From: Polaribacter dokdonensis | GTDB lineage: Bacteria > Bacteroidota > Bacteroidia > Flavobacteriales > Flavobacteriaceae | DNA: 64,000 bases | Direction: 5' to 3' | Assembly (NCBI RefSeq): GCF_024362345.1 | Contig: NZ_CP101505.1 | Coordinates: 2,997,501 to 3,061,500, forward strand | Shown: in pieces, positions 33,799 through 43,203 of the stretch | Numbering within the stretch: position 1 is the first letter of the stretch | How the letters are laid out: the number at the start of each line of letters is the position of its first letter | The notes under the pieces: model-generated | The model's database searches: none | What the model saw: only the letters and a program-made list of their open reading frames with translations | What the model was told of the DNA's origin: nothing | Made by a program: the position numbers and the translations under genes

Positions 33799-33806
33799 TA
33801 TTTTTG
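33799..33806 (+). promoter_or_regulatory. -7 element for purC
   Basis: TATTTTTG, exact TAnnTTTG, 18 bases before the purC ATG; no TTG at the usual distance. Confidence 0.5.
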
Positions 33807-33824
33807 TAGAAATAACAACACTCT

Positions 33825-34769
33825 ATGAACACAATTAACGAAACTAACTTCGAGTTTCCAGGTCAAAAATCAATATATAAAGGTAAAGTAAGAGAAGTTT
33901 ATAATATCAATAATAACCTTTTGGTGATGATTGCCACAGATAGACTTTCTGCTTTTGATGTTATTTTACCAAGGCAAATTCCTTTTAAAGGGCAAATCTT
34001 AAATCAAATAGCAACTAAAATGATGAATGATACATCAGACATTGTTCCTAATTGGTTAATTGCAAACCCAGATGAGAATGTAGCTGTTGGTCATTTATGT
34101 GAACCATTTAAAGTAGAAATGGTTATTAGAGGTTATTTATCTGGTCATGCAGCTCGTGAATATAAAGCAGGCAAACGCACCTTGTGTGGAGTAGAAATGG
34201 CAGAGAATTTAAAAGAGAATGATAAATTTCCAACGCCAATAATAACGCCATCTACAAAAGCAGATAATGGAGAACATGATGAAGATATTTCTAGAGAAGC
34301 AATTTTAGCAAACGGAATTGTTTCTGAAGAAGACTACCTAATTTTAGAAGATTACACCAGAAAATTATTTAAAAGAGGTTCTGAAATTGCTGCTAAAAGA
34401 GGCCTAATTCTAGTTGATACTAAATACGAATTTGGTAAAACCAAAGAAGGTAATATTGTTTTAATTGACGAAATTCATACTCCAGATTCATCTCGTTATT
34501 TTTATGCAGATGGCTATCAAGAAAGACAAAACAAGAATGAAGCTCAAAAACAACTTTCTAAAGAATTTGTGCGTCAGTGGTTAATAGAAAATGGTTTTCA
34601 AGGTAAAGAAGGTCAAACGATTCCAGAGATGTCTGATGAGAAAATTATTGAAATTTCTAATAGATATATAGAGTTGTTTGAACAAATTACTGGAGAGCAA
34701 TTTGTTAAGGCACAAACAGAGAATGTTTTAGATAGAATAGAAAAAAATGTACTAGATTTTCTTTCTTAA
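33825..34769 (+). CDS. purC: Phosphoribosylaminoimidazole-succinocarboxamide synthase (PurC)
   Basis: 314-residue SAICAR synthetase, step 7/8 of purine synthesis, joining aspartate to CAIR with ATP. Motifs: YKGKVREVY (ATP loop, about 18-26), [24 protein letters not shown] and the metal/ATP block [26 protein letters not shown]. The length (about 310) is that of the longer eukaryote-like form used by Bacteroidota. Its TAA shares one base with the next gene's ATG. Confidence 0.96.
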   Translation: MNTINETNFEFPGQKSIYKGKVREVYNINNNLLVMIATDRLSAFDVILPRQIPFKGQILNQIATKMMNDTSDIVPNWLIANPDENVAVGHLCEPFKVEMVIRGYLSGHAAREYKAGKRTLCGVEMAENLKENDKFPTPIITPSTKADNGEHDEDISREAILANGIVSEEDYLILEDYTRKLFKRGSEIAAKRGLILVDTKYEFGKTKEGNIVLIDEIHTPDSSRYFYADGYQERQNKNEAQKQLSKEFVRQWLIENGFQGKEGQTIPEMSDEKIIEISNRYIELFEQITGEQFVKAQTENVLDRIEKNVLDFLS

Positions 34770-35251
34770 TGAAGGCAAGTACAATAAAACAACTTAAAGA
34801 CGAATTGTCTCATAAATCTGACCAAGAGCTAAAAGATTTATGTTTACAATTGGCAAGATTTAAAGTTGAAAATAAAGAATTGCTAACCTATTTGTTGTTT
34901 GAAGCTCATGATGAAGATCAATACATTGTAAATTGTAAAAATTTTATTGACACTCAGTTTGCTGAAATAGACACGAAGAATGCTTATTATGTGAGAAAGA
35001 AAATTCGAAAGATTCTAACATCATCTAAAAAGCTAATCAGGTTTTCTAAAAAGAAAGATACAGAAGCAGAAATTTTACTTCATTTCTGTAAGAATTTAAA
35101 GAATTATAATCCTTATTTTAAAAGAAGCAACCGATTACAAAACATTTTTCAGACACAAATAAAAATGGTAAGTAATGCAATTTTAAAATTACACGAAGAT
35201 TTGCAATATGATTATCAGCAAGAATTAGATAACTTAAGAGATAATGGCTAA
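34769..35251 (+). CDS. Conserved helical protein downstream of purC
   Basis: 160 residues, entirely helical and charged, no signal peptide. Lys-rich centre (KKLIRFSKKKD, about 90-100) and repeated Leu/Tyr heptad-like spacing suggest an RNA- or protein-binding helical bundle. I do not assign a family with confidence. Start shares a base with the purC stop (TAATG) and its end overlaps the next gene by 8 bases, so three genes are coupled. Confidence 0.7.
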   Translation: MKASTIKQLKDELSHKSDQELKDLCLQLARFKVENKELLTYLLFEAHDEDQYIVNCKNFIDTQFAEIDTKNAYYVRKKIRKILTSSKKLIRFSKKKDTEAEILLHFCKNLKNYNPYFKRSNRLQNIFQTQIKMVSNAILKLHEDLQYDYQQELDNLRDNG

Positions 35252-35609
35252 AGAAAGACCAGAATTACCTGGATTATTAAAACCTAATATTACACCAATA
35301 GAAGAATTTCAAAATTCAGTAATTAGGCCTATTATAAAAATGCAACACAATTTAATAGTTGCATTCTACAAACAAAACTTATTAAAAAGAAAGATAGATT
35401 TTAGTGCAATTAAAATTGAAAAAAAGAAAAGCACAATTAAAAATAATCTGCAGAAAGATATTGGTTTTAAGAAACTATTGCTAGGTAGTATTTTAGGACA
35501 CTTCACAAAAGAGGAGTATCATACTTATCTTATTAATGCTTCTGAATACAATAGAAGAATAATCAATATTATTACAAAGCGACTCCAAGATAGCACCTCT
35601 GAGCTATAA
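35244..35609 (+). CDS. Conserved small helical protein
   Basis: 121 residues, basic, all-helical. Conserved-looking opening RPELPGLLKPNITPIEEFQNSVIRPIIKMQHNLIVAFY and a Lys-rich middle (KIEKKKSTIKNNL). I recall similar flavobacterial proteins of this size that databases sometimes call glyoxalase, but no glyoxalase motif is visible. Function unknown. It overlaps the preceding gene by 8 bases; terminator follows. Confidence 0.7.
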   Translation: MAKERPELPGLLKPNITPIEEFQNSVIRPIIKMQHNLIVAFYKQNLLKRKIDFSAIKIEKKKSTIKNNLQKDIGFKKLLLGSILGHFTKEEYHTYLINASEYNRRIINIITKRLQDSTSEL

Positions 35610-35616
35610 CAAATAA

Positions 35617-35641
35617 AAACCGCTACTAAAAGTAGCGGTTT
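35617..35641 (+). terminator. Hairpin terminator after the purC run
   Basis: AAACCGCTACT / AGTAGCGGTTT (35617-35627, 35631-35641), loop AAA, stem rich in G/C for this genome. Only a weak T run follows, so it may act partly as an mRNA 3' stabiliser. Confidence 0.8.
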
Positions 35642-35824
35642 CAATCAATCAACCAAAAAACTTCCTTTATCAATATTTCGTATGAGATACGAATTAATAC
35701 GAGAAGTATTTTATATATGTTTTACCAAAACAATACTTAACAAAGATAATCATATTTTGTCTAATGAAATGTTAAAATACATAAACAATATATTAAAATT
35801 TGTAATGATTGTTATAAGTTAAAC

Positions 35825-36403
35825 TTATTTAGGCATTACTACTGAGTCAATTGCATGAATAACTCCATTAGATGCATCAACATCAGTCATAACTACTGTA
35901 GAAGTACCTCCTTTTTCATCAGTTAAAATTACTTTTCCATCATTTAAAGATGCAGTAATCATTCCACCTTGAACTGTTTTAATCATAAATTTACCATCAT
36001 TATCATTAATTGCTTTAATAACATCAGCTGCCATAAATTTACCTGCAATTACATGGTAAGTTAAAATTGAAGTTAACATGTCTTTGTTTTCTGGCTTCAA
36101 TAAAGTAGCTACAGTTCCTTCTGGTAATTTATCAAATGCTCCATTTACAGGTGCAAAAACTGTAAAAGGTCCATCACTATTTAAAGTGGCAACTAAATCA
36201 GCAGCTTTTACAGCAGCTACTAAAGTTGTAAAGTTATCATTAGACGCAGCAATTGTTACAATTGTTTCTTTCTGTTCTACAACTTCTTTTTTAGTTTCAA
36301 CCTCTACTTCAGCTACTTTTGTTTCTTCCTTTTTTGATGATATACAAGAGAAAGATAAAAATGTTACTAATACAAGAGATGTAAGTTTAAACGCTAGTTT
36401 CAT
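35825..36403 (-). CDS. Fasciclin-domain lipoprotein
   Basis: 192-residue lipoprotein: signal peptide with lipobox LSFSC (Cys20), an acidic/Glu-Val-rich linker (about 22-50), then one fasciclin (FAS1) domain (about 52-190) with NDNFTTLVAAVKAADL, GPFTVFAPVNGAFDKLP and the closing NGVIHAIDSVVMP (H2 motif). Secreted FAS1 proteins mediate weak adhesion or bind small molecules. The ATG at 36401-36403 was chosen for the lipobox; a TACCTTTG -7 box lies upstream. Confidence 0.93.
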   Translation of the reverse strand: MKLAFKLTSLVLVTFLSFSCISSKKEETKVAEVEVETKKEVVEQKETIVTIAASNDNFTTLVAAVKAADLVATLNSDGPFTVFAPVNGAFDKLPEGTVATLLKPENKDMLTSILTYHVIAGKFMAADVIKAINDNDGKFMIKTVQGGMITASLNDGKVILTDEKGGTSTVVMTDVDASNGVIHAIDSVVMPK

Positions 36404-36425
36404 AATATGTTTTTTAGATTTATTA

Positions 36426-36433
36426 CAAAGGTA
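36426..36433 (-). promoter_or_regulatory. -7 element for the fasciclin gene
   Basis: TACCTTTG on the minus strand, exact TAnnTTTG, 22 bases before the ATG; no TTG at the expected distance. Confidence 0.5.
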
Positions 36434-36502
36434 TAGCATTGATTGACTAAAAATGTTTAATAAAATGTTAAATAAATTAAACAAAATATTATCACTCATA
36501 AA

Positions 36503-36528
36503 AAAAGCATTTCAGAAGAAATGCTTTT
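36503..36528 (-). terminator. Intrinsic terminator of the TerC gene
   Basis: AAAAGCATTTC / GAAATGCTTTT (36503-36513, 36518-36528), followed on the minus strand by TTTATGAG; it lies 7 bases past the TerC stop. Confidence 0.85.
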
Positions 36529-36535
36529 ACGATTT

Positions 36536-37333
36536 TTATTTTTTGGATTCTAGCAGCAGTTTCTTTTGATATCTTCCTTGCACAATATCTACAATAACTA
36601 AAATTGCAATAACAAAGTAGAAGGTAGTTTTACTCATTGGCACAATTTCATTACCAAATAATTTTATATGAGCTAAATGTCCACCTTCAGTAACTAGCAT
36701 TATACCTACAATAAAAAGAATAAATAAACCTAATACTTCATACATCCTGTTTTTAGCTAAGAATGTAGATACTCTATCTGCAAGAAATAACATTAACAAA
36801 CCACTTGCAACAATAGCTATTGCCATAATTATAAAGGCAGTTGTAGGGTTTTCAATTTCACTTGTTAGGCCAATTGCAGCTAAAATTGAATCGAAAGAGA
36901 AAACTAAATTCATAATAACAATACTAACAATTGCTGCATTTGCTGTCTTCTTAGATTTACTGTTTACCATTTCTGAATTTTCTAAATCAGGTGTTCCAAT
37001 CATATGCCATATTTCTTTAATGGCTGTATAAATAATAAATCCACCTCCAATTAAAACAATAATACTATGCCCATTAAAAGCAAATTCGGCTACATCTTTT
37101 ATACCTCCAGATAAAAAGGCAAATGGTTCTTGAAAGTAATCAATAATAGATACTAGTAGAAAAAGCAATCCTATTCTTAGAGCAATAGCAACAAGAATAC
37201 CAACTTTACGTACTCGTTTTTGTTCTTCTAAAGGTGCTTTTTTAGATTCCAAAGAAATGTAAAGTAAATTGTCAAAGCCAAGTACAGCTTGCAACATTAC
37301 TAGCATTAATAGTGTAAAAATATTTTCTAACAT
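36536..37333 (-). CDS. TerC-family membrane protein
   Basis: 265-residue inner-membrane protein of the TerC family (PF03741) with about seven helices. Conserved acidic residues of the family are visible: GFDNLLYISLES in helix 1 and VFSFDSILAAIGL in the middle, with FLADRVSTFLAKN later. TerC relatives export metals, mostly manganese, or handle tellurite. Good promoter upstream and terminator downstream: single gene. Confidence 0.92.
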   Translation of the reverse strand: MLENIFTLLMLVMLQAVLGFDNLLYISLESKKAPLEEQKRVRKVGILVAIALRIGLLFLLVSIIDYFQEPFAFLSGGIKDVAEFAFNGHSIIVLIGGGFIIYTAIKEIWHMIGTPDLENSEMVNSKSKKTANAAIVSIVIMNLVFSFDSILAAIGLTSEIENPTTAFIIMAIAIVASGLLMLFLADRVSTFLAKNRMYEVLGLFILFIVGIMLVTEGGHLAHIKLFGNEIVPMSKTTFYFVIAILVIVDIVQGRYQKKLLLESKK

Positions 37334-37356
37334 TGTTCATGTTTTAGTTGATTCGC

Positions 37357-37387
37357 CAAATATATTTCTTCAGTAGGTATAAAACAA
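37357..37387 (-). promoter_or_regulatory. Promoter of the TerC gene
   Basis: On the minus strand TTG (37385-37387), 20-bp spacer, TATATTTG (37357-37364); a TSS near 37351 gives a leader of about 18 bases. Confidence 0.75.
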
Positions 37388-37421
37388 TCGTTATCCAAAA
37401 TAATTTGAACTCAAACTAAAA

Positions 37422-38195
37422 TTAGAAAATAAAATCATACAAAATTTTAAGCCCTACAAATGCTATGAGAACAGCAGTTGCTTTTTTTAATTGAATTGGT
37501 GTAAAAAAGTTATTGCTAATTCTACTTCCAATTTGGCCACCTATAAATACAATAATTAAAAGAATAGAAGTTAAATTCCAATCAATTTGGAAATCAGGAT
37601 TTGATGTTTGCCCAATAAAACCAGCAATAGAATTTGCAAAGATAAATACACTTGCTGTGGCTGCAATTTTTTTAGGAGAATCCCAATTGATAAAGTGCAA
37701 TATAGGTGCTAAGAATATGCCTCCTCCAATACCAACCATTCCAGAAATAAAGCCAATTAAACCACCAATTGCACCATTTTTTGCGCTGTTGTTTTGTTTT
37801 ACAGATTTGGTTGATGTTATTATTTTTTTAGAGATATACATGGTTATAGAAGCAAATATCAAAGTTAATCCAAGTAGAATAAAAAAGAAATTCTCACTAA
37901 TTTTTAAGTAGCCTCCTAAATAAGCAAAAGGAATACTTAATAAAACAAGAGGTAGTATTTTAGGAATGTTTAATTCCTCTTTTTGATAGTAAATAAAGAC
38001 ATTTCCAGATACTACCACAATATTACAAAGCAAGGCAGTTGCTCTAATTTGAGTAAAAGCGAGACTGGTTAAAGCCAAAATTGCTAAGTAACTAGAACCA
38101 CCTCCAAAACCTACTGATGAGTATAAAATGGCCACAATAAAAAAGAGCAAAATAATATGCCAATTATTTATAATTAAGGTAATAATTAAATCCAT
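37422..38195 (-). CDS. TauE/SafE-family (sulfite exporter-like) permease
   Basis: 257-residue membrane protein with about eight helices in two related halves, each opening with a glycine-rich motif: SSVGFGGGSSYLA near residue 22 and GMVGIGGGIFLAP in the second half. This duplication defines the TauE/SafE family (anion exporters for sulfite, sulfonates or thiosulfate). The substrate is not predictable here. Start 38195 was chosen because a TATATTTG element (38208-38215) puts the TSS near 38202; an ATG at 38201 would be leaderless. Confidence 0.9.
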   Translation of the reverse strand: MDLIITLIINNWHIILLFFIVAILYSSVGFGGGSSYLAILALTSLAFTQIRATALLCNIVVVSGNVFIYYQKEELNIPKILPLVLLSIPFAYLGGYLKISENFFFILLGLTLIFASITMYISKKIITSTKSVKQNNSAKNGAIGGLIGFISGMVGIGGGIFLAPILHFINWDSPKKIAATASVFIFANSIAGFIGQTSNPDFQIDWNLTSILLIIVFIGGQIGSRISNNFFTPIQLKKATAVLIAFVGLKILYDFIF

Positions 38196-38420
38196 ACTCA
38201 TAGGTAACAAATATATTATTCTCTGTAAAATAAGCTTTTCTATTCCTGTAAAATTTGCTTTTTAGCGATAATATACTGTTGTAAGTAGAAAAAATTAAAT
38301 CAAAAAGAATTGGTTTGCTATTTTAGAGATTCATATTATCTATTAAAATAAAGCAGCTAGAACTCTAAAAGAAAAAATTAATTTCTATTTTTAGAAAGTT
38401 TTAAAACCTTCAAAAGCATT

Positions 38421-40328
38421 ATGAGTAACTACCATATTAAACATTTAGAAGAATATTTTCAAGTATATCGAAAATCTGTGAGAGAGCCAGAAAATTTTTG
38501 GGAAGAAATTGCAGAAGAACACTTTGTTTGGCGAAAAAAATGGGATAAAGTTCTTGAATGGGATTTTACAAAACCAGAAGTAAAATGGTTTCAAGGAGCG
38601 CAATTAAATATTACAGAAAATTGTATTGATAGACATTTAGCTACAAGAGCAGATAAAACAGCAATTTTATTCGAGCCTAATAATCCTGATGAAAAAGCAG
38701 AACAAATTACTTACAGGCAATTGCATCAAAGAGTAAATCAATTTGCAAATGTTTTAAAAGAAAATAGAATTCAGAAAGGAGATCGTGTTTGTATTTATGT
38801 GCCTATGATTCCTGAATTGGCAGTAGCAACTTTAGCTTGTGCAAGAATAGGAGCCATACATTCTGTAGTTTTTGCAGGTTTTTCAGCATCAGCTTTAGCT
38901 ACAAGAATTAATGATGCAGATTGTAAAATGGTTATTACTGCAGATGGTTCTTTCAGAGGATCAAAAACAATAGATTTAAAAGGAATTGTAGATGAAGCTC
39001 TAGAAAATTGTACTTGTGTAGAAACTGTTTTGGTGGCAAAAAGAATCAATTCAGAAATTAATATGAAAGAAGGTAGAGACCAATGGCTGCAACCTCTATT
39101 AGATAATGCTTCTACAGAATGTGAAGCAGAAACTATGAATGCAGAAGATCCTCTATTTATTTTATATACTTCTGGCTCTACAGGAATGCCAAAAGGCATG
39201 GTTCATACAACTGCTGGTTATATGGTTTATTCAGCCTATACTTTTAAAAATGCATTTCAATATAAAGAAAATGACGTGTATTGGTGTACAGCAGATATTG
39301 GTTGGATTACTGGCCATTCTTACATTGTGTATGGTCCTTTAGCAAATGGTGCAACAACTGTAATGTTTGAAGGTGTACCAAGTTATCCAGATTTTGGTCG
39401 TTTTTGGCAAATTGTAGAAAAACATAAAATCAATCAGTTTTATACAGCACCAACAGCTATTAGAGCTTTAGCAAAACATGGAACAGGATTGGTAGATAAA
39501 TACGATTTAACATCATTAAAAGTTTTAGGTTCTGTAGGAGAACCTATAAATGAAGAAGCTTGGCATTGGTATAATGATAATGTAGGTAAAAAGAAAAGCC
39601 CAATTATAGATACTTGGTGGCAAACAGAAACTGGTGGAATGATGATAACTCCAATTCCATATGTAACTCCAACAAAACCAACCTATGCAACTTTACCATT
39701 TATAGGTATTCAACCTTGTTTGATGGATGAAAATGGAAAAGAATTAGAAGGCAATCAAGTAGAAGGTAGGTTGTGTATAAAACATCCTTGGCCAAGTATT
39801 GCAAGAACAATTTGGGGCAATCATCAACGATATAAAGAGACGTATTTTTCAGCATTTGAAAACAAATATTTTACTGGAGATGGAGCTTTAAGAGACGAAG
39901 TTGGTTATTACAGAATTACTGGTAGAGTAGATGATGTAATTATTGTTTCTGGTCATAATTTAGGAACTGCACCAATAGAAGATGCTATAAATGAACATCC
40001 TGCAGTTGCAGAATCTGCTATTGTTGGTTTTCCACATGATATTAAAGGAAGTGCTTTGTATGGTTATGTAATTTTAAAAGATACAGGAGAAAGCAGAAAT
40101 CACGATAATTTACGTAAAGAAATCAATCAAGCCATTTCAGAGAAAATAGGGCCAATTGCCAAATTAGATAAAATTCAATTCTCAGAAGGTTTACCAAAAA
40201 CACGTTCAGGAAAAATAATGAGACGTATTTTACGTAAAATCGCATCAAATGAAATGGATAATTTAGGAGATACAAGTACACTTTTAAATCCGGAAGTTGT
40301 GCAAAATATCATAGACAATAGATTGTAA
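38421..40328 (+). CDS. acs: Acetyl-CoA synthetase
   Basis: 635-residue AMP-forming acetate-CoA ligase. ANL-superfamily motifs: FILYTSGSTGMPKGMVHT (A3, phosphate loop), WWQTETGGMM (A5), YFTGDGALRDEVGYYRITGRVDDVI (A7/A8 hinge) and PKTRSGKIMRRILRKIA with the catalytic (acetylatable) Lys in A10. Converts acetate, CoA and ATP to acetyl-CoA; size and N-terminal ACAS_N region are standard. Single gene with a strong terminator after an interposed repeat element. Confidence 0.97.
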   Translation: MSNYHIKHLEEYFQVYRKSVREPENFWEEIAEEHFVWRKKWDKVLEWDFTKPEVKWFQGAQLNITENCIDRHLATRADKTAILFEPNNPDEKAEQITYRQLHQRVNQFANVLKENRIQKGDRVCIYVPMIPELAVATLACARIGAIHSVVFAGFSASALATRINDADCKMVITADGSFRGSKTIDLKGIVDEALENCTCVETVLVAKRINSEINMKEGRDQWLQPLLDNASTECEAETMNAEDPLFILYTSGSTGMPKGMVHTTAGYMVYSAYTFKNAFQYKENDVYWCTADIGWITGHSYIVYGPLANGATTVMFEGVPSYPDFGRFWQIVEKHKINQFYTAPTAIRALAKHGTGLVDKYDLTSLKVLGSVGEPINEEAWHWYNDNVGKKKSPIIDTWWQTETGGMMITPIPYVTPTKPTYATLPFIGIQPCLMDENGKELEGNQVEGRLCIKHPWPSIARTIWGNHQRYKETYFSAFENKYFTGDGALRDEVGYYRITGRVDDVIIVSGHNLGTAPIEDAINEHPAVAESAIVGFPHDIKGSALYGYVILKDTGESRNHDNLRKEINQAISEKIGPIAKLDKIQFSEGLPKTRSGKIMRRILRKIASNEMDNLGDTSTLLNPEVVQNIIDNRL

Positions 40329-40340
40329 GTAAATTAATTT

Positions 40341-40430
40341 GGGCGTGTTTTTGTGAAAAACAAAAACTGCGCTATTCACTTTATCTTTTTGCAGAAAAAG
40401 CAAAAAGGATATCGTTTCTATCGCTCACGC
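40341..40430. repeat. Structured REP-like intergenic element
   Basis: About 90 bp containing two perfect 8-bp hairpins, GTTTTTGT / ACAAAAAC (40347-40354, 40360-40367) and CTTTTTGC / GCAAAAAG (40385-40392, 40400-40407), enclosed by GCGTG (40343-40347) and CACGC (40426-40430). It starts GGGCGTG and ends TCGCTCACGC, the form of dispersed palindromic repeats I recall from flavobacterial genomes. Higher GC than its surroundings. Confidence 0.6.
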
Positions 40431-40467
40431 AAGCCTATTTGCCAACAATTAGAAATATTAAAAAAAT

Positions 40468-40507
40468 AAGACCTGTCAGCTTTCTAAAACCTGACAGGTC
40501 TTTTTGT
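40468..40507 (+). terminator. Intrinsic terminator of acs
   Basis: AAGACCTGTCAG / CTGACAGGTCTT (40468-40479, 40491-40502) with an 11-base loop and a T run; 139 bases after the acs stop, beyond the repeat element. Confidence 0.9.
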
Positions 40508-40566
40508 TAACTTTGCATATCTGTCATAATAATTTCTAATGGCATATAAATTGACCTTTATAAATT

Positions 40567-42333
40567 ATGCAGCATTTCAAAGAATCATCAAAAGATAAAA
40601 AGAAGCCAAAAGTAACCTTAAAACAAGCTTTTAAAACCATTATTTGGCCAAGAAGAAACCTAGTTTTTGTGGGTCTCATTTTAATAATTATTAGAAGTTT
40701 ATCTGGTTTTGTTTTACCCTTACAAAGTAAAGTGTTGTTAGATGAGGTAGTACCTAATAAAGATTACACTCAATTATACACGCTAATAGCTGTTGTTATT
40801 GGTGCAATTTCTGTACAAGCAATTACTTCTTTTTTACTAACCAAAGTACTAAGTATACAAGCACAATATTTAATTTCAGAATTAAGAGCAGAAGTGCAAA
40901 GAAAGGTATTAACCCTACCAATTAGTTTTTTTGATAATACAAAATCTGGGGCTTTAGTTTCTAGAATTATGAGTGATGTAGAAGGAGTTCGAAACTTAAT
41001 TGGCACAGGTTTAGTGCAGTTAATTGGTGGTTCTTTTACAGCAATTGTAACGTTAGTTATTTTGATTAAAATGAATGTTTGGATGACGCTTTTTACCTTT
41101 GTTCCATTATCTATATTTGGATTAATTGCCTTAAAATCATTCAAATACATTCGACCTATTTTTAGGGCAAGAGGTAAAATAAATGCAGAAGTTAAAGGAC
41201 GTTTAACAGAAACTTTAGGTGGTATTCGAGTAATAAAAGCCTTTAATGCAGAAGAACAAGAAAGTAAAATTTTCGAAAAAGGTGTTGCAGATATTTTTAT
41301 CAATGTTAAAAAAAGTATGACAGCAACTGCAATAATGACAAGTTCTTCTACTTTTTTAATTGGTTTAGCAACAACTGGAGTTATGGGAATTGGTGGTTAT
41401 TATATGATACAAGGAACCTTAACCTTTGGAGATTTCATTCAGTTTACATTTCTGTTAGCCTTTATGGTTGCTCCAATAGTACAAATGAGTAATATTGGTA
41501 GTCAGCTTACAGAAGCATTGGCTGGTTTAGACAGAACAGAAGAATTAATGAATATGTCTGCAGAAGAAGATGATGTAAGTAGAACTATAGAATTAGATAA
41601 AGTTGATGGCGAAATTAAGTTTGATGATGTTTCTTTTTCATATGAAGCTGGTAAAGAAGTTCTACATAATATCAATTTTCAAGTTCCTGCAGGTTCTGTA
41701 ACAGCTTTAGTGGGTAGTTCTGGTTCTGGTAAATCTACGATAGCAGGTTTATCAGCAACATTTTTAAATCCCAAATCAGGTACAATTACTATAGATAATC
41801 AAGATATGTCTAAAGTAAAATTGTCTAGTTATCGTAAAAACTTAGGAGTTGTTTTGCAAGATGAATTTTTATTTGAGGGTACAATTAGAGAAAACATACT
41901 TTTTCCAAGACCAAATGCAACTGATGAAGAGTTGCAAAATGCTGTAAATGCAGCTTATGTAAACGAATTTACAGATAGGTTTGATGATGGTTTAGATACC
42001 TTAATTGGAGAAAGAGGTGTAAAATTATCTGGAGGACAAAGACAGCGTTTGGCAATTGCAAGAGCCATTTTAGCAGATCCTAGAATTTTAATTTTAGATG
42101 AAGCAACATCAAGTTTAGATACAGAAAGTGAAGCATTGATTCAGAAAAGTCTATCAGAATTAATAAAAAACAGAACAACAATAGTTATTGCTCATAGGTT
42201 GAGTACAATTAAAAAAGCAAATCAAATTTTAGTAATAGAATCTGGTAAAATTGCAGAAAGAGGTACACATGATGAGTTGATTGATGCAAAAGGTAGATAT
42301 TTTGATTTGTATACTTACCAATCAAAAATTTAA
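40567..42333 (+). CDS. ABC exporter, fused permease/ATPase (MsbA-like)
   Basis: 588-residue half-transporter that works as a homodimer in the inner membrane. Six-helix membrane domain (about 30-330), then the ATPase: Walker A GSSGSGKS (about 384-391), Q loop VVLQDEFLF, signature LSGGQRQRLAIARA, Walker B ILILDEATS and switch His in VIAHRLS. Similar to lipid/multidrug exporters such as MsbA; the substrate is unknown. The ATG follows the acs terminator by about 60 bases. Confidence 0.94.
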   Translation: MQHFKESSKDKKKPKVTLKQAFKTIIWPRRNLVFVGLILIIIRSLSGFVLPLQSKVLLDEVVPNKDYTQLYTLIAVVIGAISVQAITSFLLTKVLSIQAQYLISELRAEVQRKVLTLPISFFDNTKSGALVSRIMSDVEGVRNLIGTGLVQLIGGSFTAIVTLVILIKMNVWMTLFTFVPLSIFGLIALKSFKYIRPIFRARGKINAEVKGRLTETLGGIRVIKAFNAEEQESKIFEKGVADIFINVKKSMTATAIMTSSSTFLIGLATTGVMGIGGYYMIQGTLTFGDFIQFTFLLAFMVAPIVQMSNIGSQLTEALAGLDRTEELMNMSAEEDDVSRTIELDKVDGEIKFDDVSFSYEAGKEVLHNINFQVPAGSVTALVGSSGSGKSTIAGLSATFLNPKSGTITIDNQDMSKVKLSSYRKNLGVVLQDEFLFEGTIRENILFPRPNATDEELQNAVNAAYVNEFTDRFDDGLDTLIGERGVKLSGGQRQRLAIARAILADPRILILDEATSSLDTESEALIQKSLSELIKNRTTIVIAHRLSTIKKANQILVIESGKIAERGTHDELIDAKGRYFDLYTYQSKI

Positions 42334-42395
42334 AATAAAACTGTAAACTAGCTGTAAATTTTCGACAGATAATCTAAATATTCAAAAACCAAATA

Positions 42396-43172
42396 ATGAA
42401 AAAAATAGCATTTGTATTTATTTTAGCAATTACTATAGTCTCTTGTAAGAAACAAGTTAAAAAAGAAACTGAGGATAAAAATAAAACAGAGATTAAATCT
42501 GAAGTAAACAAAAAGATTCCAGAAGAACTAGCTAAAGTTTTTAAAACGCATGGAGGTTTAGCAACTTGGAATAGTATGCAGGTTTTATCTTTTAATAAAG
42601 GAGAAGAAGCACATACAGCAGATTTGAAATCGAGAAAAACAGTTATAAATTCTCCTAAATATTCTTTAGGTTTTAATGGTAAAGAAGTTTGGTTAGATGA
42701 AGAGAATAAAGGCGATTACAAAGGAAATCCTGAGTTTTACTATAACTTATACTTTTACTTTTATGCAATGCCATTTGTGTTAGCAGATGATGGTATTATT
42801 TATGAAAAAGCAGATGCAATTTCTTTTGAAGGATTAGAATATCCTGGGTTTAAAATCTCTTATAAAGCAAACATTGGTACTTCTCCAGATGACAATTACA
42901 TTGTGTATTACAACCCAAAAAACTTTCAAATGGAATGGTTAGCATACACAGTTACGTTTAACTCTAAAGAACCAAGTAATAGATATAATTTAATTAAATA
43001 CAATAAGTGGGAAAATGTGAATGGCTTAATTTTACCAAAAGAAATTACTTGGTATAAGAAAGATGATAAAGGCATGCCAACAGAACCAGCAAGACCTGCA
43101 ACAGAATTTACATTGCCTTTAGCAAGCAAAGCTAAATTAGTAGATTCATTTTTTGAGAAGCCTAAAAAGTAA
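42396..43172 (+). CDS. Lipoprotein, DUF6503-like
   Basis: 258-residue lipoprotein: lipobox TIVSC (Cys17), a Lys/Glu-rich linker (18-40), then a beta-rich domain with KTHGGLATWNSMQVLSFNKGEE, KYSLGFNGKEVWL, FVLADDGIIYE and WENVNGLILPKEI. The HGG..W start and repeated strands match DUF6503-type Bacteroidota lipoproteins; it resembles a LolA-like fold in general shape. Function unknown. 62 bases after the exporter gene on the same strand. Confidence 0.75.
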   Translation: MKKIAFVFILAITIVSCKKQVKKETEDKNKTEIKSEVNKKIPEELAKVFKTHGGLATWNSMQVLSFNKGEEAHTADLKSRKTVINSPKYSLGFNGKEVWLDEENKGDYKGNPEFYYNLYFYFYAMPFVLADDGIIYEKADAISFEGLEYPGFKISYKANIGTSPDDNYIVYYNPKNFQMEWLAYTVTFNSKEPSNRYNLIKYNKWENVNGLILPKEITWYKKDDKGMPTEPARPATEFTLPLASKAKLVDSFFEKPKK

Positions 43173-43176
43173 TTTT

Positions 43177-43203
43177 ACTACTATTGCTTATATTACTAGT
43201 AGT
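43177..43203. terminator. Weak bidirectional hairpin between convergent genes
   Basis: ACTACTA / TAGTAGT (43177-43183, 43197-43203) with a 13-base loop, overlapping the stop codon of the Nudix gene (43196). Confidence 0.4.

Noticed and set aside
38208..38215. TATATTTG as a promoter for the TauE/SafE gene with the ATG at 38201
   Set aside because: The TSS would fall on the ATG; the box is credible only with the start at 38195, and no TTG is present, so it was not listed as a separate promoter.
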